A stretch of DNA of 35,116 nt, taken from positions 1-35,116 of the forward strand of contig CAZRDB010000031.1 of the NCBI GenBank assembly GCA_964598695.1, read 5' to 3'. The number at the start of each line of letters is the position of its first letter. Within the stretch, counting starts at the first letter, position 1. This DNA is from CAZRDB01 sp964598695 (GTDB lineage Bacteria > Armatimonadota > Zipacnadia > UBA1398). The position numbers were made by a program, and so were the translations under genes. Under the pieces are notes generated by a model that saw only the letters and a program-made list of their open reading frames with translations, was not told where the DNA came from and did no database searches. This document shows positions 9,208 through 17,169 of the stretch, in pieces.

Positions 9208-11062
9208 CGTCGAACGAGAAGACCTCGGTGGCGCCGTCTCCGCCCCAGGTGGCTCCGAGGACGAGTCGCACCCCGCCGAGGACGCGGTCGATCGGCAGAC
9301 GCACCAGGCGCTGGTGGTTGTCTGGGACGTCGGCGACCGGCTCCCAGCGGCCGGCGTGCAGCCCCTCGACCCGGAAGCTGCGGGGGAGCATGGGCGGCGG
9401 CGCGGTGCGCTGATCGTCGCGCTGGTGGTAGCTCATCTGGATGTTCAGCGCGAGGCCGCTGTCGAGGACCAGGGAGACGCCATGCACGTGGGCCTCCTCC
9501 GGGAACAGGTAGGCGACGGTGTCGCCCGTACGGCCGCGCCAGGAGTGGCGATCGTCGCCGACCGGGCGCGCGATGCCGTCGCGGACGGGCTCCGGGTCGC
9601 CCTGGCTCGCCTCGAGACGGGAGCGTCGCGCGAGGTCCGAGAACCGTCGCGCCACCCCGGGGAGGTAGCAGTCGTCGTCGAGGAGAGCCTGCTGCAGCTC
9701 GTCGATCCGTGCGCCGACCTCGCGCGGCTCGATCCCGTACCGTACGGCCAGGGCGGCTGCCGTCCCGGCGGCCTGGCCCATCGCCGCGCAGGTCCCCATG
9801 ACCCGCGTTGAACTCATCGCGGCGTGCGTGCAGCTCGCGGCCCGGCCGGCGAACAGCAGGTTCGGAACGTTGCGGGAGTAGAGGGCGCGGTAGGGGATCC
9901 CGTACGGTGAGGGCGCGGGATGGAAGACGGTGGCCGGGTGGCCGATCCGCACCGCCTCGAAGCCGGCGGGGTCGTGGTCGTCCATCGTCCAGCCGCCGTA
10001 GGCCACGGTGTCCGGGAAGCGCCCGCCGGAGGAGACATCCCCCTGGCTCAGCACATGGTCGCCCACGTAGCGACGGCTCTCCCGCTTCCCGGGCAGGAAC
10101 TGGATCCACTCGAGAGCCCAGTTGTCAGCGCCGTGGTCGCCCCGGTTCTTGATGTGGTCCCAGACCCCGTAGGTCGTCGCAAGCAGGTCGTCGCGCAGCG
10201 CTTCGGTGTCATGGAGCGAGTCGCGGTCGCCTCCCAGCTCGATCCACCAGTACCCCATTTGCCACCAGCGGTGGCCGCCGGCCCCGTACGGGAGATCCTC
10301 GCAGCGCTCGAAGATCCGGGCCCAGGAGGGCGGCTCGAACGGTTGCGGGCTCGAGTGCTCGCGCGCCTGGAAGAGGCAGGTCATGCCCATCGTTCGCGCA
10401 TCGGCGGTCTCCGGCGCGATCGACTCCCCGTACTCGGCGCGGGCCTCACGTCCGACGCGGTACTCCGCGCCGGTGAGCGGGGCGAGGATCGCGTCGCCCG
10501 AGCAGTCGATGAACAGGCGCGCCTGAACGGTGTGGTAGGTGTAGGTCGTGAGCTGCCAGCCTCGGACCGAGGCGATCCGCCCATCGTGGACCGCGGCCTC
10601 GAGGCAGGAGCAGTTCAGTAGCAGCGTGAGACCCTCCTGAAGCCGCGCCTTCTCGTAGAGGAGGGTGTCCCAGAGCGAGAACGAGCGCTGGGGGTTGCGG
10701 CGGAGGTTGTCGAGACGGATCTCCTCGAGGATCCCGGTCTCCCGCAGGTTGGGGATGCTGTTGTGGCGGTCGGCGCCGCAGACGTGGACCCGAATCTCGC
10801 TGGAGCTGTTGCCACCGAGCACGGGGCGGTCCTGCATCAAGACCACGCGGGCCCCGTGCCGTGCCGCCGCCAGGGCGGCACAGAGACCCGCCAGACCGCC
10901 GCCCACCACGCACACATCGGCCTCGTGCGTCTGCTCGCGGTGGCGGCGGGAGGCGGGCTCGGCGGAGTCACCCGCCACGGGGCCGCCGTCGGCGTTGGCC
11001 CCGGCCGCCAGTGTGGAGAGACCCGTGAGGGTCACCGCATGTAGCGCCTCGCGCCGTGTCAC
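9194..11062 (-). CDS. Tat-exported FAD-dependent oxidoreductase with C-terminal beta-sandwich
   Basis: A 622-residue protein of the FAD_oxidored type that is expanded in PVC and related bacteria. The N-terminus TRREALHAVTLTGL is a twin-arginine-like export signal. The dinucleotide-binding motif VCVVGGGLAGL (50-60) and the flavin-phosphate segment RPVLGGNSSSEIRVH (79-93) follow. A second flavin contact is RNVPNLLFAGRAAS with RVMGTCAAMGQAAGTAAALA in the C-terminal half of the flavin domain. The last 110 or so residues, after a linker, resemble a coagulation-factor-like carbohydrate-binding sandwich (SFRVEGLHAGRWEPV, RLVRLPIDRVLGGVRLVL). The GTG at 11062 is preceded by GAGG. The substrate is unknown. 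It lies 27 bases after the diguanylate cyclase and converges with the DUF2330 gene. Confidence 0.8.
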   Translation of the reverse strand: MTRREALHAVTLTGLSTLAAGANADGGPVAGDSAEPASRRHREQTHEADVCVVGGGLAGLCAALAAARHGARVVLMQDRPVLGGNSSSEIRVHVCGADRHNSIPNLRETGILEEIRLDNLRRNPQRSFSLWDTLLYEKARLQEGLTLLLNCSCLEAAVHDGRIASVRGWQLTTYTYHTVQARLFIDCSGDAILAPLTGAEYRVGREARAEYGESIAPETADARTMGMTCLFQAREHSSPQPFEPPSWARIFERCEDLPYGAGGHRWWQMGYWWIELGGDRDSLHDTEALRDDLLATTYGVWDHIKNRGDHGADNWALEWIQFLPGKRESRRYVGDHVLSQGDVSSGGRFPDTVAYGGWTMDDHDPAGFEAVRIGHPATVFHPAPSPYGIPYRALYSRNVPNLLFAGRAASCTHAAMSSTRVMGTCAAMGQAAGTAAALAVRYGIEPREVGARIDELQQALLDDDCYLPGVARRFSDLARRSRLEASQGDPEPVRDGIARPVGDDRHSWRGRTGDTVAYLFPEEAHVHGVSLVLDSGLALNIQMSYHQRDDQRTAPPPMLPRSFRVEGLHAGRWEPVADVPDNHQRLVRLPIDRVLGGVRLVLGATWGGDGATEVFSFDVSVR

Positions 11063-11089
11063 CGCGACCTCGCTCCTCCGGCCCCCTGG

Positions 11090-12502
11090 CTAGAAGACCG
11101 CCGCCTCCGCGCTTACGGTAACACGATTCCGGCCCTGGCGCTTGGAACGGTACATCGCCTCGTCCGCCAGAGACACGAGGTCCAGCGGATGGCCCTCCGG
11201 GGTGGGCTGGAGAGTCGCGACGCCGACGCTCACCGTGACCCGCGTGGCCCGGCCGGCACGCGGGATCGCGGCATCCTCGACGCTCCTGCGGAGCTTCTCC
11301 GCCAGCATGATCACGTCGCGCCGCCGGGTCTCGGCGAGCACCACGGTGAACTCCTCACCGCCCCAACGCGCGACCAGCTCGCAGGAGCGGCGGAACGTCC
11401 GCTCCAGGATCTCGGAGACGAGGCGGAGGCAGTCGTCGCCCTGCAGATGGCCGTAGAGGTCGTTGTACTCCTTGAAATGGTCGATATCGACCATCAGCAG
11501 CGACAGCGGTCGGTGCGCGCGCGCCGATCGTTTCCACTCGGCCTCGAGGCGCTGCTCGAAGGTGCGCCGGTTGGCCAGGCCGGTGAGGGGATCGCTCTGG
11601 GAGGCGAGCCGCAGCTCCTCCTCGGTCCGCTTGTGCTCGGTGATGTCGGTGAGAACCCCGACGAGCCCTCCGACCGCGTCGCGCTCGTCGAGGTACGGGG
11701 CGCGCCGGAGGATGAAGTCGCGCGGATCGCCGTCGGAGCAGACGAGCCGGACCTCCACGACGTCGGTCAGGCCCTCGGCGACGACGGCCTCGTCGCTCTC
11801 GCAGGCGGGACCCGGCAGGCACTGGCCCGCGGCCTCGAGCGCGGGCGCGCCGACGATCCGTTCGTGCGGGCGGCCGACGAGTTGCGCGAACTCCGCGTTG
11901 CATCCCGTGCAGACCCCCGTCCGGTCGCGGAAGTAGATCGGGCTGGGGATCAGGTCGATCACGAACTGGAGGAACCGCACCTGGTCGCTGAGGCCCCGCG
12001 CGCACAGCGCTCGTCCGAGCGAGGAGGCGATGATGTGGCCGGCGATGGCGTAGAGATGCCAGTCGGGCTCGAGGCGCGTTGCGGGGCCGGGCTCGCCGAC
12101 CAGGGTGATCACCGCGAACGCGTCGTCGCTTTCGGCTCCCACGGGGATGCAGACGGCGCTTCCGGGTCCGGGGCAGGGCTCCGTGTCGGCCTCCTCGAGC
12201 AGGGCAAGGTCGGAGAGGGGGTACGGCCCGCCGTGCATGTTGGCGAGTTCCAGCAGTGCGCCGGGCGCGCACAGCGACAGCGCCCATTCCATCTGCGGCT
12301 CGGTGAGGCCGACCGCCGAGACCAGCCCGCCGCCCGGACGGCGCGTGTCGAAGAGGTGTGCGCAGCCCGCTCGAAACCCCGGCTGCGCGACCAGGGCGCG
12401 TGTGGCGGCATCGAGCACCTCCGCGGGGGATTGGGCGCGCGCGAGCGGGCGGCAGAGCGCCCACAGGAGAGGGAGCGGCGGTCCCGAGCCGTCGTGGTCC
12501 AT
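11090..12502 (-). CDS. Diguanylate cyclase with GAF-like and PAS sensor domains
   Basis: A 470-residue cytoplasmic signalling protein predicted to make cyclic di-GMP from two GTP. The first 165 residues are GAF-like and contain several cysteines. A PAS domain follows (about 176-295: FVIDLIPSPIYFRD, CNAEFAQLVGR, ending GVLTDITEHKRTEEEL). The GGDEF domain begins at DPLTGLANRRTFEQRL, has metal-binding Asp339 (LMVDIDHFKEYND) and the active-site motif GGEEF (381-385). The inhibitory site position reads RSCE (372-375), so Asp of RxxD is Glu and product inhibition may be weak or absent. No membrane segment is seen. The ATG at 12502 has GGAGG five bases upstream; the longer frame to 12601 has no such support. 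It may be co-transcribed with the HEAT-like gene upstream. Confidence 0.88.
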   Translation of the reverse strand: MDHDGSGPPLPLLWALCRPLARAQSPAEVLDAATRALVAQPGFRAGCAHLFDTRRPGGGLVSAVGLTEPQMEWALSLCAPGALLELANMHGGPYPLSDLALLEEADTEPCPGPGSAVCIPVGAESDDAFAVITLVGEPGPATRLEPDWHLYAIAGHIIASSLGRALCARGLSDQVRFLQFVIDLIPSPIYFRDRTGVCTGCNAEFAQLVGRPHERIVGAPALEAAGQCLPGPACESDEAVVAEGLTDVVEVRLVCSDGDPRDFILRRAPYLDERDAVGGLVGVLTDITEHKRTEEELRLASQSDPLTGLANRRTFEQRLEAEWKRSARAHRPLSLLMVDIDHFKEYNDLYGHLQGDDCLRLVSEILERTFRRSCELVARWGGEEFTVVLAETRRRDVIMLAEKLRRSVEDAAIPRAGRATRVTVSVGVATLQPTPEGHPLDLVSLADEAMYRSKRQGRNRVTVSAEAAVF

Positions 12503-12635
12503 GGATGCCTCCGTGTGGTGATGTCCCAACAGCGCAACGGGAGGCGGCGCAAGGAACCGGAGGCAGGAGAGTGCTCTGCCGCCCGACCGCCCCATGCACA
12601 ACGCACGGGGGGCGCGACGGGTTCAGGGGGGGGCG

Positions 12636-12971
12636 CTAGGCCCGGCGGCGAGGGTTGGGCAAGTCGCCCGGAGGCAGGGCGAGCGCGTCGCGGGCGAGCC
12701 GGCGCACGGCCTCGGACGGCTCCGCGTCGCTCGCGGCCTGCTCGAGGAGGGTCCGTGCGCGGTTGCCGCCGATGCGTGCGAGCGTCCAGATGGCGGCCGA
12801 TCGGATCTCCTCGCAGCCCGCGCGGAGCGCCTCGCCGAGGAGCGGGACCACAAGGTCGCGGAAGCAGCAGAGGAGGGCGGCGAGATCCTCGAGGTGGCGT
12901 GGGTCGTCACTGAGAAGCAGGCGCTCGAGCGCCTCCAGGGCGACCTTGTCGCTCGTACTGACCTCCGCCAT
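12636..12971 (-). CDS. Small HEAT-repeat-like protein
   Basis: A 111-residue all-helical soluble protein with HEAT-like units. One reads LVVPLLGEALRAGCEEIRSAAIWTLARIG, and the following NRARTLLEQAASDAEPSEAVRRLARDALAL is the classic paired-helix pattern. Such repeats form protein-binding scaffolds; no catalytic residues are seen. The ATG at 12971 follows AGGAG by eight bases. It lies 133 bases upstream of the diguanylate cyclase on the same strand, so a shared transcript is possible. It is divergent from the DUF362 gene. Confidence 0.65.
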   Translation of the reverse strand: MAEVSTSDKVALEALERLLLSDDPRHLEDLAALLCCFRDLVVPLLGEALRAGCEEIRSAAIWTLARIGGNRARTLLEQAASDAEPSEAVRRLARDALALPPGDLPNPRRRA

Positions 12972-13145
12972 CGGTCTCTCCTGTCCCGTGTGAGGGCCAC
13001 CGAGCCGGCCGGCGACCCCTGCGCAGTCGTTCTGACGGGCCGGAAGGAATCCTGCCCCACAACCTCGTAACTGCCCGGAACGCGCTCCGGTTCTACCCGG
13101 CGCGGGCGAACTCGCGGGGGAGCGCGCACGGATCGGTGGCACACG

Positions 13146-14240
13146 ATGAACGAAGTGCTGTTCGCGTCGGCGCACGTCGACCGAATCGACCGGGAGGCAT
13201 CGCTCCCGGCGAAGTTCAGCCGGCTGCTCGGGCGCCTCGACTATGCCGATCGCTTCTCCGGCAAACGGGTGGCGATCAAGATGCACGTCGGCGGCGACAT
13301 CGGCTTCTACACGATCCATCCGCTGTTTGTACGTCTCGTGGTCGAGGCCGTGCGTGCGGCCGGCGGCAGCCCGTTCCTCACCGATGGCAGCTTCAGCACC
13401 GACGCCGCCGTCGCGCGCGGCTACGTGCCGGAGGTCGTGGGCGCCCGTGTCGTGGGGGCGGGCGGCGAGTTCGATCGCTACGTCTACCCGCGCACCACCG
13501 AGCTGGAGGGGCTGCGCGAGATCGAGATCTGCGGCCACATCGCCGACGCCGACGCGATGCTCGTCCTGAGCCACGGCAAGGGTCACGGCAACTCGGGCTT
13601 CGGCGGGGCGATCAAGAACATCGCCATGGGCTGCGTGAGCTGCAAGACGCGCGGGGCGATCCACGGCCTGATGGCGATGCACTTCGGCTGGGATGAGGGC
13701 CTGTGCAACCACTGCGAGCAGTGCGCGACCAACTGCCCGACCGGCGCCGCGCGGTTCCATGACGGCCGGCTCACCATCTTCGAGCACCACTGCCGCTACT
13801 GCATGCACTGCACGACCGCCTGCCCGACGGGCGCGCTGACCATGGGCCAGCCCGAGGACAAGTTCCGGCTGTTCCAGCACGGGATGGCGCTCGCCGTGCG
13901 CGAGACCCTCGCCACGTTCGAACCCGAGCGAGTCCACTACATCAACGTCCTTCTCAACGTCACGCCGCTGTGCGACTGCTGGGGTTTCTCGCTGCCGCCG
14001 ATCGTCCCCGACGTGGGGATCCTCGCCTCCGACGGGATCTGCGCGATCGAGCAGGCCTCGCTCGACCTGATCAAGACGGAGAACTACATCGCGGGCAGCC
14101 TGCCGGAGCAGCTCCCGGGCCTCGGCGATGAGGGCCACCTGTTCGAGCGGGTACACGGCAAGGACCCGTACGAGCAGATCCGGCAGGCCGTCGCTGCCGG
14201 CCTCGGGAGTGCGGCGTACCGGCTGACCGAGGTGGCGTAG
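13146..14240 (+). CDS. DUF362 domain protein with two 4Fe-4S ferredoxin motifs
   Basis: A 364-residue protein of the DUF362 iron-sulfur family. The N-terminal domain contains the family signature GFGGAIKNIAMGC (about residues 154-166) and a conserved KMHVGGDIGFYTIHP segment. Two ferredoxin motifs follow: Cys187, 190, 193, 197 (CNHCEQCATNCP) and Cys216, 219, 222, 226 (CRYCMHCTTACP), enough for two 4Fe-4S clusters. A later CDCWGF and DGICAIEQASLDLI are also typical of the family. The family's biochemical role is not established; electron transfer is likely. There is no signal peptide, so it is cytoplasmic. The ATG at 13146 has only a weak purine run upstream. It precedes the three barrel genes by 124 bases on the same strand. 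Confidence 0.85.
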   Translation: MNEVLFASAHVDRIDREASLPAKFSRLLGRLDYADRFSGKRVAIKMHVGGDIGFYTIHPLFVRLVVEAVRAAGGSPFLTDGSFSTDAAVARGYVPEVVGARVVGAGGEFDRYVYPRTTELEGLREIEICGHIADADAMLVLSHGKGHGNSGFGGAIKNIAMGCVSCKTRGAIHGLMAMHFGWDEGLCNHCEQCATNCPTGAARFHDGRLTIFEHHCRYCMHCTTACPTGALTMGQPEDKFRLFQHGMALAVRETLATFEPERVHYINVLLNVTPLCDCWGFSLPPIVPDVGILASDGICAIEQASLDLIKTENYIAGSLPEQLPGLGDEGHLFERVHGKDPYEQIRQAVAAGLGSAAYRLTEVA

Positions 14241-14364
14241 CGAGCGCCGCGGGCAGGGAGGAGCCTGGCCCGAGGGGGGGAAGTAGCTGGCGCCGGAGTA
14301 TGTGGCCGCGTGCAGGGAAGTGCGCCGGCCCCGCGCAGTCTCCGCGGAAAGGGAGTCCTGACAC

Positions 14365-15249
14365 ATGCACTCGGATCGTCGTGAGTTCCTCAGGCGCGCC
14401 TCGGCCGTCGGCCTGGGCGCCGCGTTCATCCCCGGCGTGACCCGCAACCTCGGCCGGATCCTCAACGGGGATGCGACCGAGCCGGAGGAGGAAGCCGTCC
14501 GGCCCGGTGTCGCGATCCAGCTCTACTCGGTACGCGACGACTGCGGCAAGGATTTCGCCGGCACCGTGCGCGAGATCGCCCGGATCGGCTACGAGGGCGT
14601 CGAGTTCGCGGGCTACTACGGCTGGAGCGCCGCGGACATCCGGAAGCTGCTCGACGACTGTGGCCTCAAGGCCGCAGGAACGCACATCGGCATCGAGACC
14701 CTGCTCGGCGACGAGTTCGAGAAGACCGTCGAGTTCAACCGGACCCTCGGCAACGTACACCTGATCGTCCCCGGCTTGCCGGGCGAGTACACCGAGAGCC
14801 GGGCGGCCTGGGCACGGACCGCCGACCTGTTCTCGGAGATCGCGGCCAAGCTCAAGCCGCTCGGCATGTGGACCGGCTACCACAACCACACCGTGGAGTT
14901 CCAGCCGCTCGATGGCGAGCTGCCCTGGGACACCTTCTTCGGGCGCGCCAGCAAGGACGTCGTCATGCAGGTCGACCTCGGCAACGCGATGAGCGGAGGC
15001 GGCGACCCCGTGCCCTACATCGCCAAGTACCCCGGCCGGGCCCGAACGGTCCACTGCAAGGAGTTCAGGAAGGACAGCGGCTTCGCCATGCTCGGCGAGG
15101 GCGACGTACCGTGGAAGCGCGTCTTCGACCTGTGCGAGACGAAGGGCAACACGGTCTGGTACATCGTCGAGCAGGAGGTCTACAGCGTGGCCCCCATCGA
15201 GTGCGCCCGGCTGTGCTTCGAGCAGATGCGCGCGTGGGGCAAGGTCTAG
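14365..15249 (+). CDS. Tat-signal xylose-isomerase-like TIM barrel (sugar isomerase/epimerase), copy 1
   Basis: A 294-residue AP_endonuc_2/xylose-isomerase-like barrel, the family that isomerises or epimerises sugars and sugar derivatives. The N-terminus SDRREFLRRASAVGLGAAF is a twin-arginine export signal. Barrel strands carry likely metal ligands: Glu in GYEGVEFAG, His in GTHIGI, the TGYHNH segment, Asp in MQVDLGN, His in TVHCKE and Glu in IVEQEVY. Family members characterised elsewhere use a divalent metal and enolisation; the substrate here is unknown. The ATG at 14365 follows GGGAG by 10 bases. It is about four-fifths identical by hand alignment to the next gene, which starts 42 bases after its stop. 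Confidence 0.88.
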   Translation: MHSDRREFLRRASAVGLGAAFIPGVTRNLGRILNGDATEPEEEAVRPGVAIQLYSVRDDCGKDFAGTVREIARIGYEGVEFAGYYGWSAADIRKLLDDCGLKAAGTHIGIETLLGDEFEKTVEFNRTLGNVHLIVPGLPGEYTESRAAWARTADLFSEIAAKLKPLGMWTGYHNHTVEFQPLDGELPWDTFFGRASKDVVMQVDLGNAMSGGGDPVPYIAKYPGRARTVHCKEFRKDSGFAMLGEGDVPWKRVFDLCETKGNTVWYIVEQEVYSVAPIECARLCFEQMRAWGKV

Positions 15250-15291
15250 TGGCCGTACCAGTCCGTACGTACTGACGAGGAGGACGAGCAC

Positions 15292-16059
15292 GTGGCTGAG
15301 GGCAAGAACCGTGTGACCGTGGCACTGCAGCTCTACTCGGTGCGCGATGACTGCGCGGCCGACTTCGCCGGCACCGTTCGCAACGTCGCCGGGATGGGCT
15401 ACGAGGGCGTCGAGTTCGCCGGCTACTACGGCTGGTCGGCCGCCGACATCAAGAAGCTCCTCGACGACTGCGGCCTCAAGGCCGCGGGCACCCATATCGG
15501 GATCGACACGCTTCTCGGTGACCAGCTCGAGAAGACCGTCGAGTTCAACCAGACGATCGGCAACAAGTACCTCATCGTGCCCGGTCTCCCCGGCGAGTAC
15601 ACCGAGACGCGGGACGCCTGGGCCCGCACCGCGGACCTGTTCTCGGAGATCGCCGCCAAGCTGAAGCCCCTCGGGATGTGGACCGGCTACCACAACCACA
15701 CCCACGAGTTCCACGCCCTCGACGGCGAGCTGCCGTGGGATACCTTCTTCGGCCGCGCCACGCCCGACGTCGTCATGCAGGTTGACATCGGCAACGCGAT
15801 GGACGGCGGCGGCGACGCGGTCCCGTTCATCTCGAAGTACCCCGGCCGGGCCCGGACCGTCCACTGCAAGGAGTACAAGAAGGGCAGCGGCTTCGCGATG
15901 TTCGGCGAGGGCGATGTGCCGTGGCCGACCGTCTTCGCCCTCTGCGAGGACATCGGCAACACCGAGTGGTACATCATCGAGCAAGAGGTCTACGAGCTGG
16001 CCCCGATGGAGTGCGTCCGCCTCTGTCTCGACAAGATGCGCGGCTGGGGCAAGATCTAG
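15292..16059 (+). CDS. Xylose-isomerase-like TIM barrel without export signal, copy 2
   Basis: A 255-residue barrel nearly the same as copy 1 over its whole domain: VALQLYSVRDDC, GYEGVEFAGYYGWSAADI, TGYHNHTHEF, MQVDIGNAM, TVHCKEYKK and IIEQEVY all align. The Tat leader is absent: the protein starts MAEGKNRVTVALQLYS directly at the first barrel strand. The GTG at 15292 follows GAGGAGGA by seven bases. It therefore should remain in the cytoplasm while its relatives on both sides are exported. The three genes lie head to tail, and a perfect GC-rich hairpin follows this one at 16088-16121. Confidence 0.87.
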   Translation: MAEGKNRVTVALQLYSVRDDCAADFAGTVRNVAGMGYEGVEFAGYYGWSAADIKKLLDDCGLKAAGTHIGIDTLLGDQLEKTVEFNQTIGNKYLIVPGLPGEYTETRDAWARTADLFSEIAAKLKPLGMWTGYHNHTHEFHALDGELPWDTFFGRATPDVVMQVDIGNAMDGGGDAVPFISKYPGRARTVHCKEYKKGSGFAMFGEGDVPWPTVFALCEDIGNTEWYIIEQEVYELAPMECVRLCLDKMRGWGKI

Positions 16060-16087
16060 CCCCAGCGACGGAGCCAACGGATCGACG

Positions 16088-16121
16088 ACGCGCGCCCCCG
16101 GGGCTCCTCGGGGGCGCGCGT
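16088..16121 (+). terminator. GC-rich hairpin after barrel copy 2
   Basis: Perfect 13-base arms (16088-16100 and 16109-16121) flank an eight-base loop 28 bases after the stop codon. No run of T follows, so this is terminator-like rather than a classical intrinsic terminator. It may only partly separate copy 2 from copy 3, or stabilise the 3' end of the mRNA. Confidence 0.55.
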
Positions 16122-16235
16122 GGCGCCGGGGGAGGGGAGGGCGCGTCTGCGGCAGGCGCGAATGCCCCACAGGGGCTCCGGCGCCGCCGGCGGGAGACGG
16201 TCGGCTTGACCACAGGGAAGAGGGTGTCCGAACAG

Positions 16236-17087
16236 ATGAACTCGGATCGCAGAGCGTTCCTCCAGCGGGCCGCGGTCGGGCTCGGCGCCGCCGCGCTCGG
16301 TGGCACGGCACTGGCCCAGGGCGAGACGCCAGGGCCCGCGCAGCGCCGCCCGCGCGTCGCGCTCCAGCTCTACTCGGTGCGTGACGACTGCGCGAAGGAC
16401 TTCGCGGGGACCGTCCGCCGGGTCGCCGAGATGGGCTACGAGGGAGTGGAGCTGGCCGGAACCTACGGCTGGTCGGCTGCCGATGTGCGCAACTTGCTCG
16501 ACGACAACGGCCTGGCCTGCGCCGGGGCCCACGTCGGCCTCGGCTCCCTGCAGGGCGACCAGCTCGAGCAGACGGTGGAGTACCATCTGATCGTCGGGGC
16601 CCGGTTCCTGATCGTGCCGGGGATCGGCGGCGACAACCGGGCGGCCTGGGAGGCCAACGCCGACGCGTTCTCCGCGGCGGCCGAGGCGCTCAAGCCGTAC
16701 GGCATGTGGACGGGCTACCACAACCACACGGGCGAGTTCGCGCCGATGGACGGCTCGACCGCATGGGACATCCTGTTCTCCCGCGCCAGCCAGGATGTCG
16801 TGATGCAGGTCGATGTCGGCCACATGGTCCACGGCGGCGCCGACCCGATCGCGATCATGAACCGGTACCCGGGACGCCAGCTCACGGTCCACGTCAAGGA
16901 GTGGAAGCTCGACGGCAGCCCCGTGTGGGTCGGTCAGGGCGACGTGCCGTGGGAGGGCTTCTTCGAGGCCTGCGAGACCATCGGCAACACCAAGTGGTAC
17001 ACCATCGAGCAGGAGGTCTACCCGATCCCGCCGATGGAGGCGGTCGCGAAGTGCATCGACCAGATGCGCGAGTGGGGCAAGCTCTAG
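16236..17087 (+). CDS. Tat-signal xylose-isomerase-like TIM barrel, copy 3
   Basis: A 283-residue paralogue more distant from copies 1 and 2. It has the Tat signal SDRRAFLQRAAVGLGAAALGGTALA with a probable cleavage site near ALA. Ligand positions are kept: Glu in GYEGVELAG, His in GAHVGL, TGYHNHTGEF, Asp in MQVDVGHM (Asn to His change next to it), His in TVHVKEW and Glu in TIEQEVY. A ten-residue deletion relative to copies 1 and 2 lies around residues 116-130. The ATG at 16236 is used here; a GTG at 16224 (giving MSEQM) is an alternative because GGGAAG lies close upstream of it. A 12-base perfect hairpin follows the stop. Confidence 0.86.
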   Translation: MNSDRRAFLQRAAVGLGAAALGGTALAQGETPGPAQRRPRVALQLYSVRDDCAKDFAGTVRRVAEMGYEGVELAGTYGWSAADVRNLLDDNGLACAGAHVGLGSLQGDQLEQTVEYHLIVGARFLIVPGIGGDNRAAWEANADAFSAAAEALKPYGMWTGYHNHTGEFAPMDGSTAWDILFSRASQDVVMQVDVGHMVHGGADPIAIMNRYPGRQLTVHVKEWKLDGSPVWVGQGDVPWEGFFEACETIGNTKWYTIEQEVYPIPPMEAVAKCIDQMREWGKL

Positions 17088-17110
17088 CCCCGAGGCGCCC
17101 CCGTACGAAT

Positions 17111-17145
17111 GCAGCGCCCCCGGCGGGGTCCGTCGGGGGCGCTGC
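17111..17145. terminator. Perfect hairpin between convergent genes
   Basis: Twelve-base arms (17111-17122 and 17134-17145) around an eleven-base loop lie between the end of barrel copy 3 and the end of the convergent gene at 17170. It can serve both strands. There is no T-run, as for the other hairpins in this window. Confidence 0.6.
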
Positions 17146-17169
17146 TCTGTGCGGTGTCGCGGCGGAGCG

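Noticed and set aside
14365..17087. Mobile element as cause of the barrel triplication
   Set aside because: No transposase, terminal inverted repeats or target duplications were seen; ordinary tandem duplication explains it.
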